Assembly: GCA_001970955.1 (NCBI GenBank)
Contig: MPUH01000484.1
Location: 1-51,049 of the forward strand
Direction of reading: 5' to 3'
Source: Stentor coeruleus
Taxonomy: Eukaryota > Ciliophora > Heterotrichea > Heterotrichida > Stentoridae
DNA length: 51,049 bases
This document shows, in pieces, positions 9,610 to 19,535 of this stretch. Numbering within the stretch: position 1 is the first letter of the stretch; every line of letters starts with the position of its first letter. The position numbers were made by a program, and so were the translations under genes. The notes under the pieces were generated by a model that searched no databases, was not told the DNA's origin, and saw only the letters and a list, made by a program, of their open reading frames with translations.

Positions 9610-9784
9610 ATAATATTTTCATTAAAAAAATATTTTTCTTTATAGTTTATATGATTTTTCAAGATAAGAATATTTATCTGAACTAAAGGTGGATTTTATT
9701 ATAAGATATATGAAGATTTATAAGTTTGTATATAGGATTTAAATACTTTAATTTCTGTTGCTAGATATGAAAAAGTGTATATAA

Positions 9785-10138
9785 ATGGCAGTTTACAATG
9801 GGTTTAGTACAAGGAAAAGAGAGGGTATGTATAATGATTTAACTTTTGAACTTATGCAGCATCTCCAATTCCAGATTCTCTCTGAATATAAGCATAAAAA
9901 AATCGATAATGAAGCCTGGCAAAAGGACTGCCAAAGTTTACTCAAGCGTATGGAAAAGATGGAAAGAGAAAAATTCATGCCTCCAAAATACAGCACAGCT
10001 TGTAATGATCTTAAGTCCCATTTGTCTATAAAATTAAGTCCATCTTCTATAAGCCCAGAAAAAGAACTTCCAATAATTCAAGGTATTTTCTATATAGCTT
10101 CAGTAGCAAAACTCCTTAAGAAAAAGTTTCTTCATTAG
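9785..10138 (+). CDS. Small conserved-looking protein of unknown function
   Basis: 117 residues, starting MAVYNGFSTRKREGMYND from an ATG in good A-rich context (TATAAATGG). The middle part (about 20-70) is predicted helical and charged: LTFELMQHLQFQILSEYKHKK then LLKRMEKMEREKFMPPKYS (two separate stretches). The C-terminal part has SPSSISPEKELPIIQ and a short hydrophobic stretch IIQGIFYIASVAKLL that could be amphipathic. No domain is recognised. It lies 175 bp downstream of R2 and 91 bp upstream of the LRR gene on the same strand, with independent A/T-rich leaders. Codon composition agrees with a real gene. Confidence 0.7.
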   Translation: MAVYNGFSTRKREGMYNDLTFELMQHLQFQILSEYKHKKIDNEAWQKDCQSLLKRMEKMEREKFMPPKYSTACNDLKSHLSIKLSPSSISPEKELPIIQGIFYIASVAKLLKKKFLH

Positions 10139-10229
10139 TAAAGTGATTGGATTTCCTAAGGATTTGAAGATATTTTAAATACATTAGATAATTCTTAATA
10201 TTATCCTTTAAAGGTGGATTACAATAATA

Positions 10230-12479
10230 ATGAAGCATAGAAACAGTAATAGCTTAGAAACTACATGGACCAAACTTGAAAACTCGTTTTCGCAAATCAC
10301 CCCAAGAGTTGTCACTAATAGGAAAAAAAGACCATCAACAGGAAAAACTGTTCGTAGTAGGCATTTATCACAAGATTTACAAATATGCATTCCTGAACCT
10401 CATCGTTCACGTCTTAACTTCGTCACAACTTCTTTTATAAGACCATCAACGACCCATTCTACTAACGGCAAATCTTTATCTTTTAATTTTGAACATTTTA
10501 CATCAGGACTTATCACTGAACAAATAAAAACAATCTACGAGGCTAAATGTCGGGACTTAGACATCCAGCCTTTTCCTGAGCAAGAAAAGCGTTTTTTTTC
10601 TTATTGTTTTCGGCATTTCTATTGCCGAAATTTCGATTTAAGCGAATCAGGTCTCGGAATCGAAAGCGCCAAAGTTATAGCATCTATCCTACAAAGCTCA
10701 ACAAGTTTCAGTTATATACGTTTAAGTAAAAATATCCTTGGAGACAAAGGATGTGTAGAACTAATCAAAGGAATTTACAAAAACCTATCATTTACATATT
10801 TGGATTTGAGTAGCAACGAATTAACTTGTGATGGAGTTCAAGAAATGGTTGAGTATTTCAATAGAAACGAAAGTCTTATAAGCATAAATTTATCTTCACA
10901 CAAAGGTTTGCATCGTAATCGTTTTGGGACTAAAGGTGCTGAAGCTATAGGTAAAATCCTTTATGGATCAAAAATATTGAGTATTTTGAATATTTCAGGG
11001 ACTAATATAGGAGATGAAGGACTTGAGTATTTATATAAAGGTATAGAAAATTGCAAGTCTTTATTGGAATTAAATATATCATGTAATGGGATTGGTTGGG
11101 AAAAAATCGATGACTTTGGGGTTGTTATTTCAAAATCAGGTTTGACTAAACTTGATATTTCTAATAACAAACTTGGAAATGATGGGGCAGAAGGTATTTG
11201 CCAGATGCTTATGGGACATGATATGAATTCATGTGCTTTGGAAATATTAGATATCTCTGAAAACGAAATCAGCATTAAAGGAGCGAGTAGGATTTTTTAT
11301 GCTCTTACAAATAACAATATGCTTAGAAGCTTGAATTTAAGTATGAATATGTTTGGAGCTGGACTGTCTGATAACTTTGGCATGTTTCTTATAGAAAACT
11401 CTGGTTTAAAAAAACTTATATTGTCAAAATGCGAAATTAAATCATCAGCTTTAGCTTGTTTACCAGAAGCATTTCCTAAAAATCGAACATTAGAAGAACT
11501 TGATTTGAGTAAGAATAAAATTTGTGATAATGGAGCTGAAGCTATTTGCCAGGGACTGTGTAGGAATTTAGGTCTGAAAAAACTGAATTTAAGTACAAAT
11601 TATATAAAGGAACGTGGGGGAAAGTCTTTCGCTAATTGTTTTAGAATGAATCATAGCCTTGAAGAATTAAATTTAAAAGAAAACAATATTAAAGATATAG
11701 CAGGACAGTCCTTAGAGGATATTTGTCGTAAAAATCACAATTTACAGAATATAAACTTAGACCTTAATTCAGTTGCTTTAAGTTTTGTTTATAATATAAA
11801 ACAAAATTTAAGGAAAAATAAGAAAGAAAAGTTTAAGAAAATCATCCCCGAACTTAGATTTAAAATAGACCATCTAAGTCAAAACTCTGAAGCTTTGGGT
11901 AAAATTAAACAGTCTCTTGCGTCAAGAGAAAATGAATATAATGAATTATCAAAGAGAATTGAAAAAAATAATGAAAGGTTTAAAAATATTGTTGCTGAAG
12001 AAAAAGTGAAAAATGATATTGTGAAAAAGGATTTTGAAGAGACGAAAGGGAAAAGTAATGGACTTAGTAAAGAATTAGAATCGATTGTTGAAGAATTTAC
12101 GGTATGGGTTATTTAGAATGTTAAATTTAGAGAGGAAAAAATGATTTCTAAACTGAGTGAAGATATTGGTTTAGTAGTTGCAGACACAAAAAACATAGAG
12201 AAAATCAGTGAGATATAATTAGAAATGCATGTTAAAGAAGATATTGCGATAAGGAAGTCAAAGATTTGCTCGTATTTTGGAGATATAGAAGAAAATTTAA
12301 GTAGGGCCCAAGCAAACAAAGAACTCGCACAGTATACCCTTGATGCTTTAAAAGCAAAATTTGCTGAAAGAAAAAGAGAAATTGAAAACTTAAAATCGAA
12401 AAAATCTAAAAAACAAGAGGAGGGGAAAACTTATTTGGCTACTGAAAAACTTGCATCTACAAAAAACTTAGGCAAATAA
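10230..12479 (+). CDS. Leucine-rich repeat (RNI-type) and coiled-coil protein
   Basis: Two 15-nt introns (12102-12116 and 12208-12222) join the long ORF to its C-terminal exon, giving 739 residues. After a basic, Ser/Thr-rich N-terminus (1-90), residues about 130-520 carry some thirteen ribonuclease-inhibitor-type LRRs of 28 residues (L..LDLS.N.I...GA..I). Residues about 540-735 form a long charged coiled coil that runs across both introns. The arrangement resembles ciliary and cytoskeletal LRR proteins (NLRC3-like and T-complex-associated types) rather than immune receptors, since no NACHT or TIR domain is present. LRRs imply protein binding and the coiled coil oligomerisation or filament attachment; the specific partner cannot be inferred. 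Confidence 0.87.
12102..12116 (+). other. 15-nt intron 1 (LRR gene)
   Basis: GTATGGGTTATTTAG; the last three bases are the stop seen without splicing. Removal continues the coiled coil as EEFTNVKFREEKM. Confidence 0.9.
12208..12222 (+). other. 15-nt intron 2 (LRR gene)
   Basis: GTGAGATATAATTAG removes an in-frame TAA and joins ENIEKI-type coiled coil to KMHVKEDIAIRKSK. It begins GTGAG rather than GTAA. Confidence 0.88.
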
Positions 12480-12537
12480 AGAAAAAATAGTTACTTTAAA
12501 CAATTCAGTGTGACCATTACTTAATTACTAATTAGAG

Positions 12538-13212
12538 CTATGATAAACTGAAAAAATTTTCATGTAAATGAAACTTGCATTTCTGACAAATAAATGTTGA
12601 ATTTGAATAGATTATTAAGGACGATAGTAAACATATTTTTCCGATCTTTTCTGATCTCATTATTTTGTGCTCTCCTTTTGAATCTAATGACAAAATTTCT
12701 TTTCTTTCTTCAATTGTAATAATAAAAATATAATCAGTAAAACATCTAATTATATTAACCCTAAAGTTTAAGTTGATATTTAAGATTGTTATACTTAGTA
12801 TTACAACTAAAGAGTTCAATAAATAAAATTCATTATAATGTATAAAAAAGAATTTCCTCCACTTATAAAACTTGTGTAGATAAGCATATTATGTAATAAA
12901 TTGGTCAAAACAGTCAACTTCACCCATATTCTTCTGATACTTACTCACACAATAAGGCATTTCTAATTCTAAATTTTTTATCGTATTTGTGAAGGAAGCA
13001 TTCATGAGTTTAATAATATACTGAAATATTCTATCAGGAAAATATTCATTTAATATATTGGTCTTAGAAAAATTTTCATTGTCAAATATTCTGGATTCAG
13101 GGGCAAATTCTTCATCCATTAGCTTAGAAATTTCTGGCTCAAGTGTTTCCATGAAGAAAATTGATTTGGTCTGCTTGAAATTGCAGCTAGGAACCTTTCG
13201 AGAATAAATACT
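12538..13212 (-). pseudogene. Decayed piggyBac-type transposase, catalytic core missing
   Basis: Read on the minus strand from about 13212 down. An acidic N-terminal part (ETLEPEISKLMDEEF, then NEYFPDRIFQYIIKLMNASFTNT) matches the start of the DDE_Tnp_1_7 fold, in which an FF.dei...TN pattern is typical. It runs almost directly into KYQKNMGEVDCFDQ, the family's YN..MGGVD.FDQ motif near the end of the catalytic domain. A TAA follows at 12889-12891. In the next stretch HKFYKWRKFFFI and NSLVV echo the conserved Trp/Phe-rich helix after MGGVD, and FICQKCKFHLHENF recalls the C-terminal zinc finger. The middle, holding the catalytic Asp residues, is absent. It is a relic incapable of transposition; terminal inverted repeats were not found. 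Confidence 0.68.
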
Positions 13213-13722
13213 GATCCATAAATTATTTGATACTAATTTTTTTTACTATTGGCTTTTAGATAACCGGCTGGCCACATAATCAGGTCGTACTAAGAATTTA
13301 ATTAATTTTTATGAAAAAATATGTATATCACTTATAAATTTTTTTTTTGATTATTTTTCTACCAAAAAGATAACAGTAATGAAAGATCTTCTCAGAGTGG
13401 TAGTCAAACTCAAAATAGGGTTCGAAAAAAAAACTTAGTTATCTCTAGTTTTAGCAATTTATACTTGTAATATTATTATACAAATAAAGAATGAAAGTTT
13501 TACAATATTTTTAAATTCAGGCATTTGTAATAAAATCAAAATTACCTTAATAATTTTACTTATATCACAGCATAGATACACAATACCAGATTTCCATAAA
13601 AGAAAAAAAAATTCAAGTTCAAAAGAAAATATATTTGCTCCTTAAAGTTATTTACTAAGTAATCATAATCTCATCATATTTATATTATGACTAACTAATA
13701 TTAAATCATCAAGACAGAAAAT
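13213..13722. other. Intergenic, AT-rich
   Basis: No ORF or RNA gene seen. A GGTTCGA word near 13420 is not part of a tRNA fold. Confidence 0.5.
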
Positions 13723-13835
13723 ACATCGAAATTTATATATCAATATATAATAACTTTCTAAAAGTCATCAGCAACTATNACATCGAAATTTATATATCAA
13801 TATATAATAACTTTCTAAAAGTCATCAGCAACTAT
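13723..13835. repeat. 56-bp duplication around a single N (assembly gap)
   Basis: Bases 13723-13778 and 13780-13835 are identical and separated by one N at 13779. This is the mark of two overlapping contig ends placed side by side without merging, so the duplicate is probably not in the genome. Confidence 0.88.
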
Positions 13836-13970
13836 ACTAATTCAATCATAAATCTTTAATATCCCTTATAACTTATTATATTATCCAATACACTTATACT
13901 CCTTAAAATATCAATTTTAATCTATCTTCACACTTACAATATTCATGTTTAAAACTAAAAATAAATATAA

Positions 13971-14705
13971 ATGCAAGAAGAATCCAAACAAAGATCACAA
14001 GAAGAACTACTATTTCAAGCCTGTCAAAAAGGTTCATTAGATGAGTGTAAAAAGCTTTTATCCATGGGAGTTGATGTTAATGCTAGAGATAGGAATGGTT
14101 CTTCAGCTTTATTTCATTGTTGCCATCCTCAACAGTTAAGACTTGTTCGTTTTCTTCTATCAATGGGATTGAATCCAAATTTAACGAATATTAGAGGTAA
14201 TACTGCACTACATCTTGCTGCAGAAAGAGGCTATAAAGAAATTATTCTAATCCTTATTCTATATGGAGCTGACCCTTATATTTACAATTTAAACGGGCAT
14301 CGGTGTGATGATTTAAACCCACAGACACGCCCTTTAATCGCAGGAATCTTCAGAGACAAAAGCGCATATGGGCTTTTAAGTGATTTTCATAAAAAAAAAC
14401 TTACGCAAATCTTTGAAGATATCGACTCTGATGATCTAGGATATATCGATGCAAATAAAAGCTTTAAATTTAATAGGTTTGTTGAAGAGATATCTGAAGA
14501 TATTGCTAGAAGAGACTCACAAGAGTTTCTAAAAGAAGTTAGTATCTGCAAAGAAGGACAAGTGAATTTAGAAGAATGGCTTTTTTCATTCGGAAAACTG
14601 ATCAGAGATGCTGGAAACGATACGCCTGTTGATCATTTTATTGAAGATTATGAGAGAGGGATAAAAGAGAAAGGGAAATTTATCGACTTTAAGCCTAGAG
14701 ACTAA
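13971..14705 (+). CDS. Ankyrin-repeat protein with an EF-hand-like C-terminal half
   Basis: 244 residues. Three to four ankyrin repeats fill about residues 12-120 (ELLFQACQKGSLDECKKLL, GSSALFHCC, GNTALHLAAERGYKEIIL, ADPYIYNLNGHRCDDL). The C-terminal half contains the segment TQIFEDIDSDDLGYIDANK (about 145-163), which looks like one EF-hand loop (D-D-D...), and a second helical stretch. Ankyrin repeats bind proteins; the loop suggests possible Ca2+ sensing, but Ca2+ binding cannot be judged from one loop. No catalytic domain. It converges with the small relic ORF at 14748-15032, 42 bp away. The ATG follows AATATAA. Confidence 0.85.
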   Translation: MQEESKQRSQEELLFQACQKGSLDECKKLLSMGVDVNARDRNGSSALFHCCHPQQLRLVRFLLSMGLNPNLTNIRGNTALHLAAERGYKEIILILILYGADPYIYNLNGHRCDDLNPQTRPLIAGIFRDKSAYGLLSDFHKKKLTQIFEDIDSDDLGYIDANKSFKFNRFVEEISEDIARRDSQEFLKEVSICKEGQVNLEEWLFSFGKLIRDAGNDTPVDHFIEDYERGIKEKGKFIDFKPRD

Positions 14706-14747
14706 AAATTAATAAGCTTCATTGGTTATGATTAGATATATTTATGT

Positions 14748-15032
14748 TTATCTAGTTTCTTTTTTAATTTCTAATAAAGGAATGTCTTCAGAGGTAGGTA
14801 CTTTTGATTTACAACGATTATGTATATAGAAGAGAATAAATATTACTGGATAGATACAATATATTCCTGAAGCTATAAAACAGTTTAATGCTCCAGATTC
14901 TTTATCGTCTATTTTTGCATACTTGTAGAGGTTTGAAAGGACTAAGCCAAACCCTAATTATTTAGTCTTTACCAAGTACCCTGATCCTACTAAGCTTATC
15001 AACAAACAATATATTTTGCAAAATTGACCCAT
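14748..15032 (-). pseudogene. Small two-membrane-segment protein with one in-frame TAA
   Basis: Minus-strand frame of 94 codons from ATG at 15032 to TAA at 14748-14750, broken only by a TAA at codon 25. The product starts MGQFCKIYCLLISLVGSGY (hydrophobic, possible first membrane segment). After the stop it continues LGFGLVLSNLYKYAKIDD, a second strongly hydrophobic segment IASGIYCIYPVIFILFYI, and a polar tail ending in EDIPLLEIKKETR. It starts with MG..C, compatible with acylation. No GT..AG insert of 15 or 16 nt removes the TAA in frame. It is either a freshly inactivated gene or a base-call error. It is too short in each half to appear in a long-ORF list. Family unknown. Confidence 0.55.
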
Positions 15033-15539
15033 ATTCTATTATATAATGCAACTTTAGCGAATTTCTTCCACATATTTTAGTAAAGATATTTAATATCAAC
15101 TGGATATTTTTAGGTTAGTTAATTTAGGCGATATTTTTTTGAGTTGTTCTTATTTTTGTTGAAATAATTGAAAATTTTGATGGACTTACATAAAATCAAA
15201 CTAAAATTTATCCTTAAAGTTTTAAAATTCAATTATAAGTGTATGAAGATAATGAAATTTATAGATTATTTAAAGCTTAAATTGTGAATAACTAAATAAA
15301 TAGTTGTTTATTAGTTAGCCTTAAGCAGTCTTAAAAGGATATAAATTGGAAAAACTAGTTTATATGAAGCATTATTTCTTTTTATGCAAAAAGCTGGACA
15401 ATATGAGTTATAAATTATTAGTATCTTGAAAATTGAAAGTGTTTTGCTTTCATGATTATGCTATAACAAGAACAATTTCTAAAAAATCAGACTTATTATA
15501 CTGGTATAAAAGAATTTTCAGAATTAAGAGCAATTAAAC
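15033..15539. other. Intergenic, AT-rich
   Basis: Spacer between the small minus-strand relic and the CDPK gene, which would have to contain both promoters. No distinct motif recognised. Confidence 0.5.
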
Positions 15540-16944
15540 ATGAAATATGATTATAATGAATATTCATCTGAGAAGACAATGGTTTATTTCATCAAAGCTT
15601 TACGATATAAAATCTGAATACGATTTCCTAGAAGAAACAGGTAATGGGGCTTTTGGTAAAGTATACAAATGTAAGCACATTGACTCAGGAATACTTCGTG
15701 CCATCAAAGTCATCCAGAAAATCCGTGTAAATGATTACAAAACCTTTATCACAGAAATTGAAATCCTTAAAACCCTTGACCACCCTAACATTATAAACAT
15801 AATCGAAACATTTGAATCTGAGCATCTCTGTTACTTAGTCCTTGAATTTTATTCAGGTGGAGATTTATTCGATAGAATAATCCAAGAAAAGCGTTTTTCT
15901 GAACAAAAAGCTGCAGCAATAATGAGAAGTTTATTTTCAGCTATTATGTATTGTCATGCGAACAATGTATGTCACAGAGATTTAAAGCCAGAAAATCTTT
16001 TGTATATTACAACTGATCCAAATAGTGATATTAAGATAATAGATTTTGGGCTTTCAGTTGTGACAAATGAACTTGATGCACTACATGATATGCAAGGAAC
16101 TCCCTACTATATTGCCCCGGAGGTGCTTGCAGAGAATTATAACAAGTTAGCAGACTGTTGGTCATTAGGGGTGATTTTATACATGCTTCTTAGTGGTACA
16201 ATGCCTTTTAAAGGTAAAAACAACCAGGAAATCCTCATGAATGTTTACAATGGATCACTATCTTTTAGACCCAAAGTTTTCAAAACCATTTCTTTTCAAG
16301 CCAAAGACTTAATTTCTCGTCTTCTAGTCAAAGACCCAACATATCGACTAACAGCTGCCCAAGCATTTTCTCATGAGTGGATCTCAGGTAACTGTATAAT
16401 CCCTACAATTGACCTTCCAATATCAACAATCAGTAACATTACAAAATACGTCCGGTCCCAAAATTTGAAAAAAACAGCTCTGATGTTTTTAGCTTCAAAA
16501 TTAGACCTTGAAGAAATCCAAAACCTTAGAGAACAATTCATTAGTATTGATAAAAATGGAGATGGGGTTATTAGTAAAGATGAAGTTATTGATGTTTTAA
16601 AAACATTTGAAGACTTAGTTGGATCTGATATGACAAGTATAATGAATGGTATTGATATTAATGGAAATGGGGTTATTGATTATACTGAATTTATTACTGC
16701 TTGTCTAAGTGCACAAAATATGACGAATAAAGGACTTTTGATGACTGCATTTAAGTATTTTGATAAAGATAATAGTGGGTTTATTACTTATGATGAACTT
16801 AAGGAAGCGTTTAGTGGAAATGATATTTGCTCGAATAGATCTTTGGGGGCTGAGATGATGATGAAAGAAGCTGACTTGAATAATGATGGTAAGATTGATT
16901 ATAAAGAATTCTTATCATTATTGTCAGTCAAGTCTATTTTATAA
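15540..16944 (+). CDS. Calcium-dependent protein kinase (CDPK)
   Basis: Ser/Thr kinase with a C-terminal calmodulin-like domain, activated by Ca2+. Kinase landmarks: GNGAFGKV glycine loop, AIKVIQK lysine, HRDLKPENLL, DFGLS, GTPYYIAPEVL. A junction domain precedes four canonical EF-hand loops: DKNGDGVISKDE, DINGNGVIDYTE, DKDNSGFITYDE, DLNNDGKIDYKE. I prefer the ATG at 15540 with a 16-nt intron at 15582-15597 (462 residues); it gives MKYDYNEYSSEKTMLYDIKS (20 residues) leading into EYDFLEETG. The unspliced alternative starts at 15547 with MIIMNIHLRRQWF, an unusually hydrophobic start. No N-terminal Gly2/Cys acylation signal is seen in either model. CDPKs are abundant in ciliates and absent from animals. 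They couple Ca2+ spikes to motility and secretion; the target here is unknown. Confidence 0.95.
15582..15597 (+). other. Proposed 16-nt intron (CDPK gene)
   Basis: GTTTATTTCATCAAAG. Splicing shifts the upstream ATG frame at 15540 into the kinase frame. It lacks the usual TAG end, so it is less certain than the 15-nt introns. Confidence 0.55.
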
Positions 16945-17383
16945 TAGATAATTTGCCGTTGAAATTAAGTTGGATGAGGTAAAATTTGGTTTAAAGTGTT
17001 GTTTCTTGGATTTTCGGGTTTTTTAAAGAATTATATTTTTTTTGATATTTAAGATATATATAAACATTTTATTACCTATGCTACTTATACAGTAATTTTT
17101 CCCTTTGATTATAATATAATTTTTGTATGAGCTTACTGATAATTGGAAGTTTTATAGTTTAATATGCAAGTTTGTGTTCTGATAGCCTACAATAATAATT
17201 TTAATGTCTTATAATTATATAATTAAAGTATTGTTTTCGTGTAACCTAAAATTAAAATAAATACTACAAAGTATTTATAGGTTATTATTATCTTTGACTT
17301 TACAATAAAAAGATTGTCTTCAGTAAAAAAAATATTAAAAGTAAATTTACTATCATACTTAAAAATGATATGATTATTATTAT
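16945..17383. other. Intergenic, AT-rich
   Basis: Poly-T-rich 3' flank of the CDPK gene and A-rich leader of the next gene. Nothing else seen. Confidence 0.5.
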
Positions 17384-17836
17384 ATGGAATCTTTAAAAAA
17401 GCAACTTGGAAACAAGGAAAAACAATTTAAAGAAATGTCAGCCCAACTAGTGAATCACTTAGCTTCAATAACAAAATTCACGAATTCTTTAGAGTCAGTT
17501 ATTAAATCAAATGCTTCACTTAAAGACCAAATTGCAGAAAAAGATAAGCACCTTGAAAATTTGCTTAAAGAGAAAGCTGAACTTTTTGAGATTCTGACTG
17601 CTTTGGAAAACCCCATAGAGAAAGAAGAAGTTCTGAAAAACGAAAAACAAAGTGAAGAAAAGGAAAAAATACACGTGGAAAAGGTTCCTGAAAGTATAGT
17701 TGAAGAGGAAAAAAATAATGAAGCTGAAGTTGTAGATCTGGAAGAGCAAAAGGAAGAGGCTTATATCTCTGATGAAATCGATATAACTGCTGAGCTAGAA
17801 AGGTTAGGTTTGGTTGATTTAATTAAAAAATATTAG
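17384..17836 (+). CDS. Small acidic coiled-coil protein
   Basis: 150 residues. Residues about 1-75 form a coiled coil with heptads (MESLKKQLGNKEKQFKEM, SLKDQIAEKDKHLENLLKE); residues about 76-130 are strongly acidic and Glu/Lys-rich; the C-terminus is a short helix AELERLGLVDLIKKY. No family is recognised. The ATG has A/T context and the TAG stop is followed by AT-rich DNA. It is convergent with the SAM-domain gene on the other strand, 237 bp away. A role in a cytoskeletal or scaffolding complex would fit the composition but is a guess. Confidence 0.7.
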   Translation: MESLKKQLGNKEKQFKEMSAQLVNHLASITKFTNSLESVIKSNASLKDQIAEKDKHLENLLKEKAELFEILTALENPIEKEEVLKNEKQSEEKEKIHVEKVPESIVEEEKNNEAEVVDLEEQKEEAYISDEIDITAELERLGLVDLIKKY

Positions 17837-18073
17837 TGATGTAATATTAAGTGTTTATATTGTATTACCTTTCTCAAACCTACTATATACTAAAATCTAA
17901 TTTCTCATCAAAAACAATCCAATAATTCTCAAATTTCTTATATCGCCTTATAAAATCATATGCTTCATTAAACTTCACTCAACTAGTATTATGAAATTTA
18001 TACACTAAAACATTATCATATATAAATATAATTAAAACTCTACCCTTTCAAGAACGTCCTAATAAAAAACCTA

Positions 18074-18653
18074 TTAGTTAATCATCTCAACATCAGTTTG
18101 TATTAATTCCTTAACCGTCTGCTGCATTGACTTAAGTTGGTTAAGAGCTTGAAAATAAGGGCCAAGATCAAGTTCCATAAAATTTTTCAAAGAATTAACA
18201 AGGGCATCCTTAGCTTGAAGAATACTAGCAAGTTGTGTCTTAATAGTCATTGTCTTATCCCCAATATCCCTAACAAGTGGCCCTTCTGATCCTTTTAATG
18301 CATCTATTTTAGTCTGTACCATAACACTAGGAACACTTGTAAGATCTGGCTTTGGTTTAGACGGCATAATAGAACTAGACATCATTGGCTTAGGCTTTAA
18401 AGAATTTCCTAACTTGGCATCTTCAATCATTTTCTTAAGCTTAAAAGTATGCCCTTTGAGCATACCTACTTCTGTTAAGACCTTGTCTAAATCTGCTGGA
18501 CCTAAGATAGTCAAGTCTTCTATTGTCATAAACCCTGAAGCTATGAACGCTTCAGAATACTTTTCAAGATAAATTGACACTAATGCATCTTGTATGCTAN
18601 TCAGAATACTTTTCAAGATAAATTGACACTAATGCATCTTGTATGCTAGTCAT
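18074..18653 (-). CDS. SAM-domain protein (start region corrupted by an assembly duplication)
   Basis: The N-terminal 65 residues form a sterile-alpha-motif domain: SIYLEKYSEAFIASGFMTIE, then LTILGPADLDKVL and LKGHTFKLKKMIEDAK, as in SAM helices 1-5. A Lys/Pro/Met-rich linker follows, then a helical C-terminal region (about 110-175: VQTKIDALKGSEG, SILQAKDALVNSLKNFM) probably forming a coiled coil. A 48-bp duplication with one N lies in the first codons. The natural start is the ATG at 18651-18653, giving MTSIQDALVS and a 176-residue protein once the duplicate is collapsed. The start that can be read across the N is an artefact. SAM domains mediate protein-protein or RNA contacts; no partner can be inferred. 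Confidence 0.85.
18552..18648. repeat. 48-bp duplication around a single N (assembly gap)
   Basis: Bases 18552-18599 equal 18601-18648, with N at 18600. It lies inside the SAM-domain gene and inserts spurious sequence into its first codons. Confidence 0.9.
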
Positions 18654-19535
18654 TTTTATCTATTGCCTCATTGATTTTTTTTTAAATCCCCTTTTTTTCT
18701 AATATGCTTTTGATTTTTTTAATCTTGTTTTGCTGGACCAAGCTAAAAATGAAGAGTAGGACTTACTGACAAAAAAATTAGCCTAATTTTTTTACTAAGG
18801 TTTATTATTACTGAATGCTTTTTTGGCTTAAAATATTTATACGAACAGCGAAAAGTTGAAGGCAATAATCTTTTGGAATAAAAAATTATTAATCTCACAA
18901 AGGGAATTTAAATGACTAGAAATTGAAGAAAGCTTTAAATCAAAATGAAAATTGTAAAAAAGACAACTTTCTTACTAGAAAATAAATAAAATCAGTTTTC
19001 AATTAGCAACTCTATATTCATTAGTTTATTAGTAGTTTACAAAATATCCTGCGGGCTTGTTATTTTTACTATGGTATCAGTGGTCGACTTCTTAATATAA
19101 TGACTATAGAGTGTTAACAGGCAGGGTATCAGAATAGAGATTCCTGTTATGATGAACTCTTCCATTTATAATCAGTGCCACCAGTGAGCATAATATTATC
19201 TAAAAAAACATATACTAAACTATGAGAAAAAATAATAATTTTGTCATGGAACGTTTAAAAATCTCAAAAACTAAAGAAAAAAAAATATCCACTTTCTTGA
19301 ATATTATTAGAAAAAAAATATTTTCCCTCTATTGTGTAGTCTGATAGGACAAGTTCTAGAGAATGGATATAAATTTTTTTCTAAACACATTTTGAAGTCA
19401 AAGCTCAGATTTGGAGGACTTTTTATGCCTTAGAGACAAAGTGAAGCTATCAGTAAGCCTGTGAGTTTTATTTTTAAAAATTTAATAGGAAAGATAATTA
19501 TTCTATATCATCAAGATTAAATAATTAAAAGTAAA
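18654..19535. other. Intergenic, 0.9 kb
   Basis: Between the SAM gene (upstream side) and the 3' end of the next kinase. The part at about 19030-19190 is somewhat less AT-rich than its surroundings, but stop codons occur at the chance rate and no RNA fold was recognised. Confidence 0.45.

Noticed and set aside
13381..13440. Possible tRNA around a GGTTCGA word
   Set aside because: No acceptor or anticodon stem can be folded around it.
18810..19400. Long minus-free frame with many stops in the SAM-kinase spacer
   Set aside because: Stops occur about every 11 codons, which equals the chance rate for this base composition.
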